From Acidobacteriia bacterium AH_259_A11_L15 (GTDB lineage Bacteria > Acidobacteriota > Terriglobia > Acidiferrales > 2-02-FULL-67-57): DNA of 55,990 nt. The stretch is from assembly GCA_027717655.1 (NCBI GenBank), contig JALLOH010000007.1:1-55990 (forward strand). Direction: 5' to 3'. The notes below the pieces were generated by a model. That model did no database searches. It saw only the letters and a list, made by a program, of their open reading frames with translations, and was not told where the DNA came from. This document shows, in pieces, positions 1 to 7,923 of the stretch. The position numbers were made by a program, and so were the translations under genes. Each line of letters begins with the position of its first letter. Within the stretch, counting starts at the first letter, position 1.

Positions 1-55
1 CCAGCAGCGCTCCCGAACTCACCAGGATGAAAATGCTTATGTACGTTGCCGACAT
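1..55 (-). CDS. Start of a membrane protein (partial)
   Basis: An ATG at 55 reads off the left window edge. The first 18 residues run MSATYISIFILVSSGALL, the beginning of a hydrophobic segment, so a membrane or exported protein is likely. A GAGG Shine-Dalgarno-like motif lies just before the ATG, in the 10-base gap after the stop codon of the 7-TM gene at 66-809. The spacing suggests the two are co-transcribed. Function cannot be judged from this fragment. Confidence 0.5.
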   Translation of the reverse strand, partial: MSATYISIFILVSSGALL

Positions 56-65
56 TGAACCTCGC

Positions 66-809
66 TTATGTTGAAAGGTGAACTTTCACCAGATTTTCCT
101 CCGGCCGCCCTCGCGCTATAGGTTCCACGGCGGCCTCGCCCTCCTGTACCCGCCAGAACGTGTACAGCCAGAGAGACACCATCAAAATGTAAGCCAAAGG
201 AGGAATTCTTGCTAAAGCCGCAGCAACTGTTGGGTCATCCGAAGCTCGGAAAAAGAAACGTAGGGCATAGTTTGCTGCGTGGGCTGAGAAATAGATACCC
301 AAGCCGGAAACAAGCAGAACAAATCGGCGACTCTCGGCCCGCAAATAGCTCATCGACAGCCAAAGGAGGAAGGTCAGCACTACCCCCACGAAGAACATGT
401 TCTGCTGCAACTCGATGACGAACCGAGTCGCCAGCCGCGAATAGTTCTCGAAAACGAACAGTGCCGACACGCCCACCACCAGCAGGAAGAAAATCGCCAA
501 CGTGGGCCGGACATAGGGACGGAAGACCGAATCACGCAACATCTTGTCGAAAAAGCTGGCAATTAACAAATAGCCGATCATCGACCCCATAGCGTCGGCC
601 GTGTAATAGAAGTAGAAATAGGTCAGGGAATCATAGCCGTAAACCCTAATGAAATAGATCGTCCCCAGGGTATGGACAGCAGAAATCAGAATGTAAAGAT
701 TTAAGATGAAGTAGGGGAGAAAGACCTTATGGCGCAGACACACCACCACCAGGCCCAGCGAGATAACCACACTGAGCAACGCAACAACCAGGTCGTATGT
801 GCCGAACAT
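66..809 (-). CDS. Seven-helix integral membrane protein, unknown function
   Basis: I do not recognise a named family. The 247-residue product has about seven hydrophobic segments (roughly residues 6-24, 31-50, 65-86, 102-120, 138-154, 163-181 and 203-219), a short soluble C-terminal tail and no signal peptide. It could be a sensor or a small-molecule-binding membrane module, but no catalytic motif is visible. The gene reads gently AT-richer than the housekeeping genes to its right, which fits accessory DNA. A hairpin (CTCGG/CCGAG, 819-836) sits in the leader just before the ATG and could affect initiation. A membrane protein starts 10 bases downstream, and a small secreted-peptide gene lies upstream on the same strand. 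Confidence 0.7.
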   Translation of the reverse strand: MFGTYDLVVALLSVVISLGLVVVCLRHKVFLPYFILNLYILISAVHTLGTIYFIRVYGYDSLTYFYFYYTADAMGSMIGYLLIASFFDKMLRDSVFRPYVRPTLAIFFLLVVGVSALFVFENYSRLATRFVIELQQNMFFVGVVLTFLLWLSMSYLRAESRRFVLLVSGLGIYFSAHAANYALRFFFRASDDPTVAAALARIPPLAYILMVSLWLYTFWRVQEGEAAVEPIARGRPEENLVKVHLST

Positions 810-847
810 AGCCTAGCTCTCGGTCTTACAGCCGAGTTGCCCTCCGA

Positions 848-877
848 AAACTAGACGCGGCGGGCCCCGTTTGTCAA
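848..877 (-). promoter_or_regulatory. Candidate sigma-70 promoter of the 7-TM gene
   Basis: Reading the minus strand, TTGACA (877-872) and TAGTTT (853-848) are separated by 18 bases. The predicted start of transcription near 840 leaves a leader of about 30 bases that contains the hairpin at 819-836. The -35 is perfect and the -10 is weak. Confidence 0.45.
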
Positions 878-901
878 CGAGACCTTAGTACTATCTCCGG
901 T

Positions 902-1054
902 CTAGTTCGCGTCCGGGATCGGCGGCGGCAGACCACCACCAATTGCCAGCACAGGCGCGTTCCCCGCCGAGTGCTGCGCCACCAAGTTCTTCAAGCCAAC
1001 TACGCTGCATACCAGCAACAACGAGAACAACAGGGATACAAGTATACGTCGCAT
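902..1054 (-). CDS. Small secreted or membrane-anchored peptide (50 aa)
   Basis: A 50-codon frame opens with ATG at 1054. It has two arginines, then a long Leu/Val-rich core (residues 4-20), then a short tail ending in GGGLPPPIPDAN. This is the shape of a signal peptide or single N-terminal helix followed by a mature peptide of about 20-25 residues. A GAGGGGG stretch is placed as a Shine-Dalgarno site about 9 bases upstream. No frame on the other strand competes convincingly. The 7-TM gene follows on the same strand 92 bases downstream, but with its own promoter candidate. Function is unknown; a peptide signal or small envelope protein are guesses. Its size means routine gene callers may miss it. 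Confidence 0.55.
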   Translation of the reverse strand: MRRILVSLLFSLLLVCSVVGLKNLVAQHSAGNAPVLAIGGGLPPPIPDAN

Positions 1055-1304
1055 TTCCGCAAAACCCCCTCAAAGATTCGGGGTCTTTCACACAACCCCC
1101 GGGCGCGATTTTCGACCTCCCCCCTAGTCCAGGCAATAGGAATATAGTCCCATCGAGGTCTAGGAAGGTAAGCTATTTATTATAAAACACTTAGTCGGAC
1201 TAGCCCCCTCCCCCACCCCCCTTCCAGCGTCTATCTCTCTCGAGGCTAGCCCCTGGCGCTCAGCGCTGGCGTATACTAGCCGATCAACGAATCCCTCCCG
1301 CGGG

Positions 1305-1901
1305 ATGCCCAACACGATGCTTAGCCGCGACCTGGCCTGGAACTTGCTTTGTGAATTCACCCAAAGTGACAGTCTACGCAAGCACGCCCTGGCCGTGGAA
1401 GCCTGCGTGCGCGCCTACGCCCGTCGCTTGGGCGGCGATGAGGAGACCTGGGGCCTCGTGGGCCTGTTGCACGACTTCGACTACGAGCGCTACCCCCGAG
1501 CCCCGGACCACCCTCTGGAAGGCTCCAAAATTCTCCACCAGCGCGGCTACCCGGAAGAAATCATCCAGGCCATCCTCTCCCACGCCGACTACATGAATGT
1601 GCCCCGGGAAACGCCCCTGCAAAAAGCGCTCTATGCCTGCGACGAGCTGGCCGGCTTCGTCACCGCCGTCGCCCTGGTGCGACCCAACAAGAGCCTGGCG
1701 GAGGTGAAAGTTTCTTCCGTGAAGAAGAAATTCAGGGACAAGGCCTTCGCCCGCACGGTGAACCGGGAGGACATCTATCGGGGGGCCGCTGAGCTGGGCG
1801 TGGACCTCGACGAGCACATCGCCGCCTGTCTCGAGGCAATGCGCGGAATCGACCCGGAGCTGGGGCTGGCGGGAAAACCTCCGGAAGGTTCAGCCGACTA
1901 G
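1305..1901 (+). CDS. HD-domain phosphohydrolase family protein
   Basis: This 198-residue protein carries an HD-superfamily metal site: His27 (in RKHALAVEA), the His56-Asp57 doublet ([11 protein letters not shown]), His93 (LSHADY) and Asp113 (ACDELAGF). Proteins of this type are cytoplasmic metal-dependent hydrolases annotated as HDIG-type hydrolases; the natural substrate is usually unknown. The length fits a stand-alone HD domain with a short helical C-terminus. The ATG at 1305 is taken as start. A possible -10 (TATACT, 1272-1277) lies upstream, and no strong Shine-Dalgarno is seen. The stop overlaps the end of the convergent mutase gene by four bases. Confidence 0.85.
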   Translation: MPNTMLSRDLAWNLLCEFTQSDSLRKHALAVEACVRAYARRLGGDEETWGLVGLLHDFDYERYPRAPDHPLEGSKILHQRGYPEEIIQAILSHADYMNVPRETPLQKALYACDELAGFVTAVALVRPNKSLAEVKVSSVKKKFRDKAFARTVNREDIYRGAAELGVDLDEHIAACLEAMRGIDPELGLAGKPPEGSAD

Positions 1902-3526
1902 ACTACGACCGTCTCTTTGTACTCTCCGAACACTCGCCGCAGCGCGTCGGAGATTTCTCCGACCGTGGCGCAGGCTTCCACCGCCTCCAAGAGAAGTGGC
2001 AACAGGTTGTCGCTCCCGCGCGCCGCTTCCTCGATCTGCGCCAAAGCAGCTTGCACTTTTCTCGCATCGCGCCGCTGGCGAACCCGCCCGAGGCGCTCGA
2101 CCTGCTCTTGCTCGCTCTGCGGGTTGAGCTGTAAGGCCGGCACCGAGGTTTCTTCTTCGACCGGGTAGCGGTTCACCCCCACCACCACGCGGTCGCCGCT
2201 TTCGACCGCCTCCTGGTGCTCGAAGGCCGCCTGCTGGATCTCCCGCTGCACGTAGCCTTTCTCAACGGCGGTCAGCATCCCGCCCATCCCCTCGATTCGT
2301 TCCAGATACTCCCGGGCCCGCAGTTCAATCTCCTCGGTCAGCGACTCGACAAAATACGAGCCTCCCAGTGGATCCACGGTATCTGCCACCCCGCTCTCGT
2401 GGGCGATCACCTGTTGGGTTCGGAGTGCCAGCAGCGCCGCGTCTTCCGCGGGCAACCCCAGCGCTTCATCCTTGGCGTTGCAGTGCAACGACTGGCAGCC
2501 CCCCAGCACGGCCGCCAGCGCCTCCAGCGACGTCCGCACCAGATTCACGTCCGGCTGCTGCGCGGTTAACGTGGACCCGGCCGTCTGGGCGTGGAAGCGC
2601 AGCAGGGTCGATCTCTTGTCCTTCGGCCGGTAGCGCTCCTCGATCAGCCGCGCCCACAGCCGCCGTGCCGCCCGGAACTTCGCCACTTCCTCGAAGAAGT
2701 TGCTGTGGGCGTTGAAGAAGAAAGACAGCCGGGGCGCGAACTCATCGATTCGGAGTCCGCGGTCCACCGCCGCCTGCACGTAGGTCAGCGCGTTCGCCAG
2801 CGTGAAGGCCACTTCCTGCACGGCGTTGGAGCCAGCCTCCCGGATGTGGTAGCCGCTGATGGAGATGCTGTTCCACCCGGGAAGCTCCTGGCTGGAATAC
2901 GCAATGATGTCGGTAACCAGCCGCAAGGCGGCCCGGGGCGGATAGATGTAAGTCCCCCGGGCGATGTACTCCTTCAGGATGTCGTTCTGGATCGTGCCCG
3001 AGAGCTTCCGGGGCTCGACTCCCTGCCGCTTGCCCGCCGCCACGTAGAGCGCCAGCAGGATGGCCGCCGTGGCATTGATGGTCATCGAGGTGGAGACTTG
3101 GTCGAGCGGAATGCCGTCAAACAGCCGCTCCATATCCTCCAGGGAGTCGATTGCCACCCCCACCCGGCCCACTTCCCCGCGCGCCTGGGGATGGTCGGAG
3201 TCGTAGCCAATCTGCGTGGGCAGGTCGAAGGCGACGGACAAGCCGGTTTGTCCTTGCTCCAGCAGGTAGCGGAAGCGCCGGTTCGATTCGGCAGCGGTGC
3301 CGTAGCCGGCGTACTGCCGCATCGTCCACAGCCGGCCGCGGTACATAGTGGGATAGACGCCACGGGTGTAGGGAAATTCTCCCGGGTAGCCCAGGACGCG
3401 CTCCCAATCCAGCCCGGTCACCTCTTGGGGTGTGTATAGCCGTTTGACCTCAATGTGCGAGCTGGTCTCGAACTTCTGCTTGCGTTCGGCCGGCGCCTGT
3501 TTCTCCGTCGTGGTCGGCTTCCCCAT
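1898..3526 (-). CDS. Methylmalonyl-CoA mutase, large (catalytic) subunit
   Basis: This is the TIM-barrel catalytic part of an adenosylcobalamin-dependent acyl-CoA mutase, which interconverts methylmalonyl-CoA and succinyl-CoA. The substrate-binding N-terminus ([15 protein letters not shown], about residues 68-82), the cobalamin-facing histidine in [11 protein letters not shown] and the [15 protein letters not shown] stretch are all family hallmarks. At 542 residues it ends after the barrel and lacks the C-terminal B12-binding domain. It therefore belongs to the split type that works with a separate small subunit, which is not in this window. The ATG at 3526 follows GAGAGGAAGG. The substrate could also be ethylmalonyl- or isobutyryl-type acyl-CoA. 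Confidence 0.9.
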   Translation of the reverse strand: MGKPTTTEKQAPAERKQKFETSSHIEVKRLYTPQEVTGLDWERVLGYPGEFPYTRGVYPTMYRGRLWTMRQYAGYGTAAESNRRFRYLLEQGQTGLSVAFDLPTQIGYDSDHPQARGEVGRVGVAIDSLEDMERLFDGIPLDQVSTSMTINATAAILLALYVAAGKRQGVEPRKLSGTIQNDILKEYIARGTYIYPPRAALRLVTDIIAYSSQELPGWNSISISGYHIREAGSNAVQEVAFTLANALTYVQAAVDRGLRIDEFAPRLSFFFNAHSNFFEEVAKFRAARRLWARLIEERYRPKDKRSTLLRFHAQTAGSTLTAQQPDVNLVRTSLEALAAVLGGCQSLHCNAKDEALGLPAEDAALLALRTQQVIAHESGVADTVDPLGGSYFVESLTEEIELRAREYLERIEGMGGMLTAVEKGYVQREIQQAAFEHQEAVESGDRVVVGVNRYPVEEETSVPALQLNPQSEQEQVERLGRVRQRRDARKVQAALAQIEEAARGSDNLLPLLLEAVEACATVGEISDALRRVFGEYKETVVV

Positions 3527-3602
3527 CGCCTTCCTCTCTTGGCGGTCCTATGGTAGCGAACGGCGCCAGTGGCCGGCAAGCCCGTCGTTGGGCCCTGGGG
3601 CA

Positions 3603-3630
3603 TCCCTCGGCTCCGCTCGGGACAAGTGAG
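3603..3630 (+). repeat. Dispersed GC-rich repeat, copy 1
   Basis: The stretch TCCCTCGGCTCCGCTCGGG followed by ACAAG resembles the repeats at 20082-20112, 24751-24774 and 28185-28232, which share the pattern C(C)CTTCGGCT-x-CGCTC-(A/G)GG-(C/G)CA(G/A)G. It lies upstream of the mutase gene in intergenic DNA. The copies are short, imperfect and weakly palindromic, like REP-type elements. Confidence 0.5.
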
Positions 3631-3718
3631 CCACAGGGTTGAACTTTTCTTGAGTAGGCCCCTACACGTCGCTACTATCCTCCTGCAAATTGGGACACTA
3701 CCCCCGCCGGCTTTCGCC

Positions 3719-3748
3719 TTGACAGCGGATTTTGCCAAAGCATAGAAT
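3719..3748 (+). promoter_or_regulatory. Sigma-70 promoter of the 3783 gene
   Basis: TTGACA (3719-3724) and TAGAAT (3743-3748) are separated by 18 bases. Transcription would start near 3755. That excludes a TTG start at 3732 and supports GTG at 3783, which has a GGAAGGGA Shine-Dalgarno site. Confidence 0.65.
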
Positions 3749-3782
3749 CCGGCCAGGAGGGGAACACCGAAAGGAAGGGACG

Positions 3783-4139
3783 GTGGAACTAGACAACCGA
3801 ATGAAGCAGTTGCTCCGCGAGCTCGGCCGCGCCATCAACGAAGCCGTGGCCGACTCGGACCGCATCGCCCACTCGATCTCCCGCATCAAGGCCAACGGGT
3901 ACGACGTGTTTCTGATGCTCGACGCCGTGGTAGCCTTAAACAAGCGCGGCTCCAAGGCGCTGCCGGCGGCCGAGGCCAACCTGACCAAGCACGACCGCCG
4001 CTTCCTCAAGTCCCTCAAGATTCGCCTGGATGAAGACTCAGGTGACTCCGGGCCGGAGGGCGAGAGCCGGTTGACAATCACGCCTCAAGACGTAAAATTC
4101 CTGAAGTCGCTGCGGATCAATGTCGATGACCTTCGCTAA
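3783..4139 (+). CDS. Conserved-looking small cytoplasmic protein, unknown
   Basis: I do not recognise this 118-residue protein. The first half is helical and charged (MKQLLRELGRAINEAVADSD). The second half contains a short internal repeat: FLKSLKIRLDED (near residue 81) and FLKSLRINVDDL (at the C-terminus), separated by an acidic linker. No signal peptide or metal motif is seen. The GTG start is chosen because it follows a GGAAGGGA Shine-Dalgarno site and lies downstream of the promoter at 3719-3748. The gene overlaps the next frame by 20 bases, so the two probably form one transcript and may be translationally coupled. Confidence 0.6.
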   Translation: MELDNRMKQLLRELGRAINEAVADSDRIAHSISRIKANGYDVFLMLDAVVALNKRGSKALPAAEANLTKHDRRFLKSLKIRLDEDSGDSGPEGESRLTITPQDVKFLKSLRINVDDLR

Positions 4140-4482
4140 TCATCCCCGGATTCTCGTGGTAGCCCTGGCAGGGGCGCTGGCCCTTCCTGTCGCCGCCCAG
4201 GTTCGCCAAGCCAAGCCCATCAAGGTGGAGCAGCCCAAGCGCCAAATACTGAAATTTGAAGGCGACGTCCTGCTTATGACCCGTACCGCCATCACCGTGC
4301 GCAGCCACAAGAACTACAATCTGGTTCGCACCTTCATCTACGATGAGAAACTGGCCAAGAAGATGGCGGAGCTGATCGACAAAGACCGCTCCTACCAGCA
4401 TGGCGACCGGGTCACTATCGAGTACCCGAAAGGGACCGACACCGCGGTCAAGATCGACGGCAAGCCCCGCCAGAAGCGCTAG
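4120..4482 (+). CDS. Small exported protein, unknown
   Basis: This is a 120-residue protein with a typical signal peptide: a hydrophobic core LVVALAGALALPVAA and a probable cleavage after Ala-Ala before Gln. The mature part is basic, of mixed strand character and without cysteines, for example FEGDVLLMTRTAITVRSHKN and GDRVTIEYPKGTDTAV. It reads like a small beta-rich periplasmic domain. The start overlaps the upstream gene by 20 bases; ATG at 4120 and in-frame ATG at 4126 are both possible. No function is proposed. Confidence 0.65.
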   Translation: MSMTFANHPRILVVALAGALALPVAAQVRQAKPIKVEQPKRQILKFEGDVLLMTRTAITVRSHKNYNLVRTFIYDEKLAKKMAELIDKDRSYQHGDRVTIEYPKGTDTAVKIDGKPRQKR

Positions 4483-4554
4483 CTGCGCTCGGCTGCCCTT
4501 CCCCGCCTTGACGGTTCCCCCGCCGCGTTCTACGATGCTGGCGCGAGGTTTGCC

Positions 4555-5358
4555 GTGCACCGCCGTCCGGCTGTGGCCGGGCATTTCTACCCGGCTCGCC
4601 CCCAGGAACTCACACGCGACCTAGAGCGCTACATCGAGCGTGTCCCCACGCCCGGGAGCGCCGTTGGCTGTCTGGTGCCCCACGCCGGCATGATGTACTC
4701 GGGTCACGTGGCCGGCGCCGTCTACGGCCGACTGCAAGCCGCCCAGTCTTACATCATCCTCTGTCCCAACCATCGAGGCCTGGGGCACCCCTTCGCCATC
4801 AACTGCACCGGGGAGTGGGAGACACCGCTAGGAAACGTCCCCATTGACACTTCGCTGGCCACTGAGTTGAAGCAAGCCTACGCGCGCCTGGAGGACAACG
4901 CAGAAGCCCATCGCCTGGAACACTCCCTCGAGGTGCAGCTCCCCTTCCTGCAACACCTCCAGGGAAGCTTCCGCTTTGTGCCCATTGCCCTGTCGGTGGG
5001 CAGCTACGAACCGCTGGAAGAGCTGGGCCACGCCATCGCCAGGGTGATGGCCCGCCGCGAGCCGCGCGCCCTGCTGGTAGCTTCCTCCGACCTGAACCAC
5101 TACGATCCCGACCCGATCAACCGCCAAAAGGACCGCCGGGTGATCGACCGCCTGCTGGAGCTGGACCCGCGCGGGCTCTACGACACCGTGCGTCGAGAAG
5201 GAATCACCATGTGCGGCTATGAGCCCGGCGTGGTGCTTTTGACCGCAGCGCGCGACCTGGGGGCGCACAGTGCCGAGCTGATTCGCTACGCTACCTCTGC
5301 CGATGCGGGTGGCGACCCCAGCGGGGTGGTGGGCTACGCAGGAATCATCATTCGCTAG
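4555..5358 (+). CDS. amrB: Memo-like AmmeMemoRadiSam system protein B
   Basis: This 267-residue protein belongs to the MEMO1 family, a non-redox dioxygenase fold related to extradiol dioxygenases. Visible family signatures are the N-terminal RRPAVAGHFYPA, the metal-ligand histidine regions VPHAGMMYSGHVAG, CPNHRGLG and SSDLNHYDP, and CGYEPGVVLL near the C-terminus. Family members are usually found with AMMECR1 and radical-SAM partners; neither is in this window, so the system is incomplete here. The GTG start is supported by the conserved N-terminus. The protein is cytoplasmic. Its exact biochemical role is not established from sequence. Confidence 0.85.
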   Translation: MHRRPAVAGHFYPARPQELTRDLERYIERVPTPGSAVGCLVPHAGMMYSGHVAGAVYGRLQAAQSYIILCPNHRGLGHPFAINCTGEWETPLGNVPIDTSLATELKQAYARLEDNAEAHRLEHSLEVQLPFLQHLQGSFRFVPIALSVGSYEPLEELGHAIARVMARREPRALLVASSDLNHYDPDPINRQKDRRVIDRLLELDPRGLYDTVRREGITMCGYEPGVVLLTAARDLGAHSAELIRYATSADAGGDPSGVVGYAGIIIR

Positions 5359-5372
5359 GTGGGGCTGACGGG

Positions 5373-6578
5373 CTAGCTCCTGGCTCGAATTTCTTCCAGC
5401 AGCCTCTGGGCGTGGTCGCGTACCCGGGTATGGGTCTGGCTGCCGTCGGCGATGCGCTGCAACAGGGAAAGGAACTCCGTCGGGTCGGCCAGCGAATTCG
5501 AGCGCACGGCCTGCTCCAGCTCCTGCAACACGACTTGCAGCATCAGGGACTGCTCGTCCAGAGCTGCCTGCAATCGCTCGCGAAGGTCCTGTTGGTACAT
5601 CAGCCGCTGAAAGAGGTAGACGATTTCCGCCAGCACGGCGTCGGGCGGCTGGGAAAAAGCCACTTGGTTGTACTCGCTTCCGGCTTCGTAGACGAGGCGA
5701 TAGCCGACCACCGCGCCCGCTCCCGGGGGGTGCGAGCCATAGGCACGCAAGTAGTTGGCCTCGCGCACCAATTCCAGCAAGCGCTGCCGGGCGACCCGCG
5801 GAATGTCCAGTGGCTTCGGCTGAGGCGCCTCCCCCAGGCTTCGGATCTCGTACGTGGTGGTCCCCTGCTCTTCCATAACCAACTTGGCGTAGGAGCCGGA
5901 ACGCTGATCTTCGTATTCGATGGTCAAGCGGCTCTGGCCGCTGCGAATGCGCCACAACAGGTCGCGGGCGCGGGCCCGGGCGACTCGCATCACTCGGGTG
6001 TCCGCAGCCAGGCGCTCGAGCACAGGCAGGAATTGTTCCGGATCCACCAGTTCGCCGGCGTTGAAGGCCTGCTCGAATTCCCGCAGAGCCCCCGGCACGC
6101 CCAGGCGGTCGAAAGAGAGCCGGTACTCCAACACCTGATTTAGGTAGCGCCCCCGGGCGATGCGCTCGAACCACCGTTGCAACTCCTGCGCCGTGGCGTT
6201 CTCCGTGTAGTTGAAGCGGACTTCGGTTTGCTCCCCGCCCGCCTGGTACCGAAAGAGCTTGTCTCCCAGGTGGGCCACCCGGCGGCTGGATTCCAGTTCG
6301 ATGCGGCGAAAATAGTTGAGCTCGGCGGCCAGGCGAAACAAGCGCTCGGCCGTCGCCGGCGAGAGTTGGAAAGTCTCCGGCTCGCTGGCTTCCGCCATCG
6401 AGCCTCCCTGGTAGACCGCGTTCCCGCTTCGCTCGAGGGTGACGCGAACGTACTCCGGCTGGCTCCCGCGGAAGCTCTTGATGAAGGTCAGACGAGGGGG
6501 CTCGGACTCGTTCGCCGCGACCGTGGAGGTCGTCGCCAACAGCAGCAGGCCGAGAAGGAATCGCGAACCGAACCGCAT
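5373..6578 (-). CDS. Exported protein with an internally duplicated domain
   Basis: The 401-residue product has a signal peptide (RFLLGLLLLATTSTVAA, cleavage near residue 22). The mature region contains two copies of one module. Copy one spans about residues 28-200 and copy two about 212-400. Both read as a beta-rich part (LTFIKSFRGSQPEYVRVTLE / LTIEYEDQRSGSYAKLVMEE), then a helix ending ELNYFRRIE / EANYLRAYG, then a helical hairpin ending ARARDLLWRI / DHAQRLLEEI. I do not recognise the family. It starts one base after the ruvC stop codon, so it is the third gene of the yebC-ruvC transcript. That position is unusual for an exported protein. Confidence 0.7.
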   Translation of the reverse strand: MRFGSRFLLGLLLLATTSTVAANESEPPRLTFIKSFRGSQPEYVRVTLERSGNAVYQGGSMAEASEPETFQLSPATAERLFRLAAELNYFRRIELESSRRVAHLGDKLFRYQAGGEQTEVRFNYTENATAQELQRWFERIARGRYLNQVLEYRLSFDRLGVPGALREFEQAFNAGELVDPEQFLPVLERLAADTRVMRVARARARDLLWRIRSGQSRLTIEYEDQRSGSYAKLVMEEQGTTTYEIRSLGEAPQPKPLDIPRVARQRLLELVREANYLRAYGSHPPGAGAVVGYRLVYEAGSEYNQVAFSQPPDAVLAEIVYLFQRLMYQQDLRERLQAALDEQSLMLQVVLQELEQAVRSNSLADPTEFLSLLQRIADGSQTHTRVRDHAQRLLEEIRARS

Positions 6579-7070
6579 CTAGTTCTTCGATGCCAGGCGG
6601 CGGCGGGTGGTTTCCACGTGCAGGTGACAGAACGCCACCGCCAGAGCGTCGGCGGCGTCCTCCGGCTCCGGCGGTTCGGGCAGGCCCAGCAGCCGCTGTA
6701 CCATTCGTTGCACCTGATGCTTTTCCGCCCGCCCGTACCCTACGATGCTTTGCTTGATGGCCAGCGCCGAATATTCGCTCACCGGCAGGCCCGCCCGGGC
6801 CGCCGCCAGGAGCACCACGCCGCGCACCTGGCTCAACTGCATGGCGCTTTTGACGTTGTAGGCTTGGAAAACCTGCTCCACCGCGATGGTGTGCGGGCGG
6901 AAGCGTTCCACCAGCTTTTCCAGTTCCCGGTGAATAAGTTGGAGACGCTCGCCGAAGCCCCGGGATCGCGTGGGGCGAATAGCGCCATAGTGCAGCAGGC
7001 GCGCATCGCGCCCGTCGCTCTCCAGCACGCCGACGCCGGTCGAGGTGCTCCCGCAATCGACCCCGAGCAC
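6579..7070 (-). CDS. ruvC: Holliday junction resolvase RuvC
   Basis: RuvC is the endonuclease that cleaves Holliday junctions held by RuvAB. The RNase H-like core is intact, with the first catalytic Asp in LGVDCGSTSTGVG, the Glu in AVEQVFQAYNVKSAMQLSQ and the C-terminal Asp pair in EDAADALAVAFCHLH. With GTG at 7070 the protein has 163 residues, normal for the family. An in-frame TTG at 7148 would add a basic 26-residue extension but overlap yebC by 50 bases. Neither start has a good Shine-Dalgarno site, so translation may be coupled to yebC. yebC-ruvC neighbourhood is common in bacteria. Confidence 0.9.
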   Translation of the reverse strand: MLGVDCGSTSTGVGVLESDGRDARLLHYGAIRPTRSRGFGERLQLIHRELEKLVERFRPHTIAVEQVFQAYNVKSAMQLSQVRGVVLLAAARAGLPVSEYSALAIKQSIVGYGRAEKHQVQRMVQRLLGLPEPPEPEDAADALAVAFCHLHVETTRRRLASKN

Positions 7071-7098
7071 CCGGAGGCGATCTACGGCGCTCGCCGGC

Positions 7099-7863
7099 CT
7101 ACTCCGAGCCGGACGCGGCCACGGCTTCTTCGATTTCCTTTTCCGCAATGTCGAAATTGGAGAAGATCTGCTGCACGTCGTCGTGCTCTTCCAGGGCGTC
7201 CATCAACCGCACCATCTGCTGGGCGTTCGAACCCTCCAGGTGAACGGTGGACTGGGGCAGCATAGTGACCTGGGCCACCGACGGGGAGAGGCCACGCCCC
7301 TCCAGGGCCGACTTCACGGCGTCGACCGCCTCCGGCGGCGTGATGACCTCCCAGTTGCTACCGTCGTCGCGCAGGTCTTCGGCGCCCGCGTCCAGCACGA
7401 TGCCCATCAAGGCATCTTCGTCCACTTTCTCCTTGGGCAGGGAAACATAGCCTTTGCGCTGGAACATCCAGGCCACGCAGCCGCTTTCGCCGAGGTTGCC
7501 GCCCCACTTGGAGAAAAGATGCCGGAACTCGTTGACGGTGCGGGTGCGGTTGTCGGTGGTGACCTCCACCATCACAGCGGCGCCCCCGGGTCCGTAGCCT
7601 TCGAAGGTAGCCTGCTCGATGCTCAAGCCCTCGATCTCCCCGGTGCCGCGCTTGACAGCCCGCTCGATGTTGTCCGCGGGCATGTTCTCGGCCTTGGCCG
7701 CGGTGATGGCGGCTCGCAGCCGAGGGTTCGCATCCGCGTCGCCGCCTCCCAGCCGGGCCGCGGTACTGATTTCCTTGATCAGCCGGCTAAATAACCGCCC
7801 GCGCTTGGCATCGGTCGCCGCCTTCTTGTGTTTGATCTGGGCCCATTTGGAATGGCCGGACAT
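7099..7863 (-). CDS. yebC: YebC/PmpR family translation or transcription factor
   Basis: The 254-residue protein begins MSGHSKWAQIKHKKAATDAK, the family signature, and continues with RLFSRLIKEISTAAR and GYGPGGAAVMVEVTTDNRTR, all characteristic of YebC/TACO1. Members bind RNA or DNA; the YebC/TACO1 group is linked to translation of difficult motifs and PmpR to transcription regulation. This one has the usual full length. The ATG at 7863 has GGAAGG upstream and a well-formed promoter at 7887-7915. ruvC and the 5373-6578 gene follow on the same transcript. Confidence 0.95.
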   Translation of the reverse strand: MSGHSKWAQIKHKKAATDAKRGRLFSRLIKEISTAARLGGGDADANPRLRAAITAAKAENMPADNIERAVKRGTGEIEGLSIEQATFEGYGPGGAAVMVEVTTDNRTRTVNEFRHLFSKWGGNLGESGCVAWMFQRKGYVSLPKEKVDEDALMGIVLDAGAEDLRDDGSNWEVITPPEAVDAVKSALEGRGLSPSVAQVTMLPQSTVHLEGSNAQQMVRLMDALEEHDDVQQIFSNFDIAEKEIEEAVAASGSE

Positions 7864-7886
7864 CGTATACCTTCCTTTCGACCCCT

Positions 7887-7915
7887 AGCCTAGCACACGC
7901 ACGAGTGGGCTGCAA
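7887..7915 (-). promoter_or_regulatory. Promoter of the yebC-ruvC operon
   Basis: On the minus strand TTGCAG (7915-7910) is followed after 17 bases by TAGGCT (7892-7887), which is preceded by TGC to give an extended -10. The predicted start is near 7880 and the leader to yebC is about 17 bases. Confidence 0.55.
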
Positions 7916-7923
7916 AGCAGCGC

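Noticed and set aside
4828..7056. A 742-codon open frame on the minus strand across the Memo-like gene and the 5373 gene
   Set aside because: It is Arg/Pro/Gly-rich with no domain, overlaps several well-supported genes and is the usual shadow of high-GC coding sequence.
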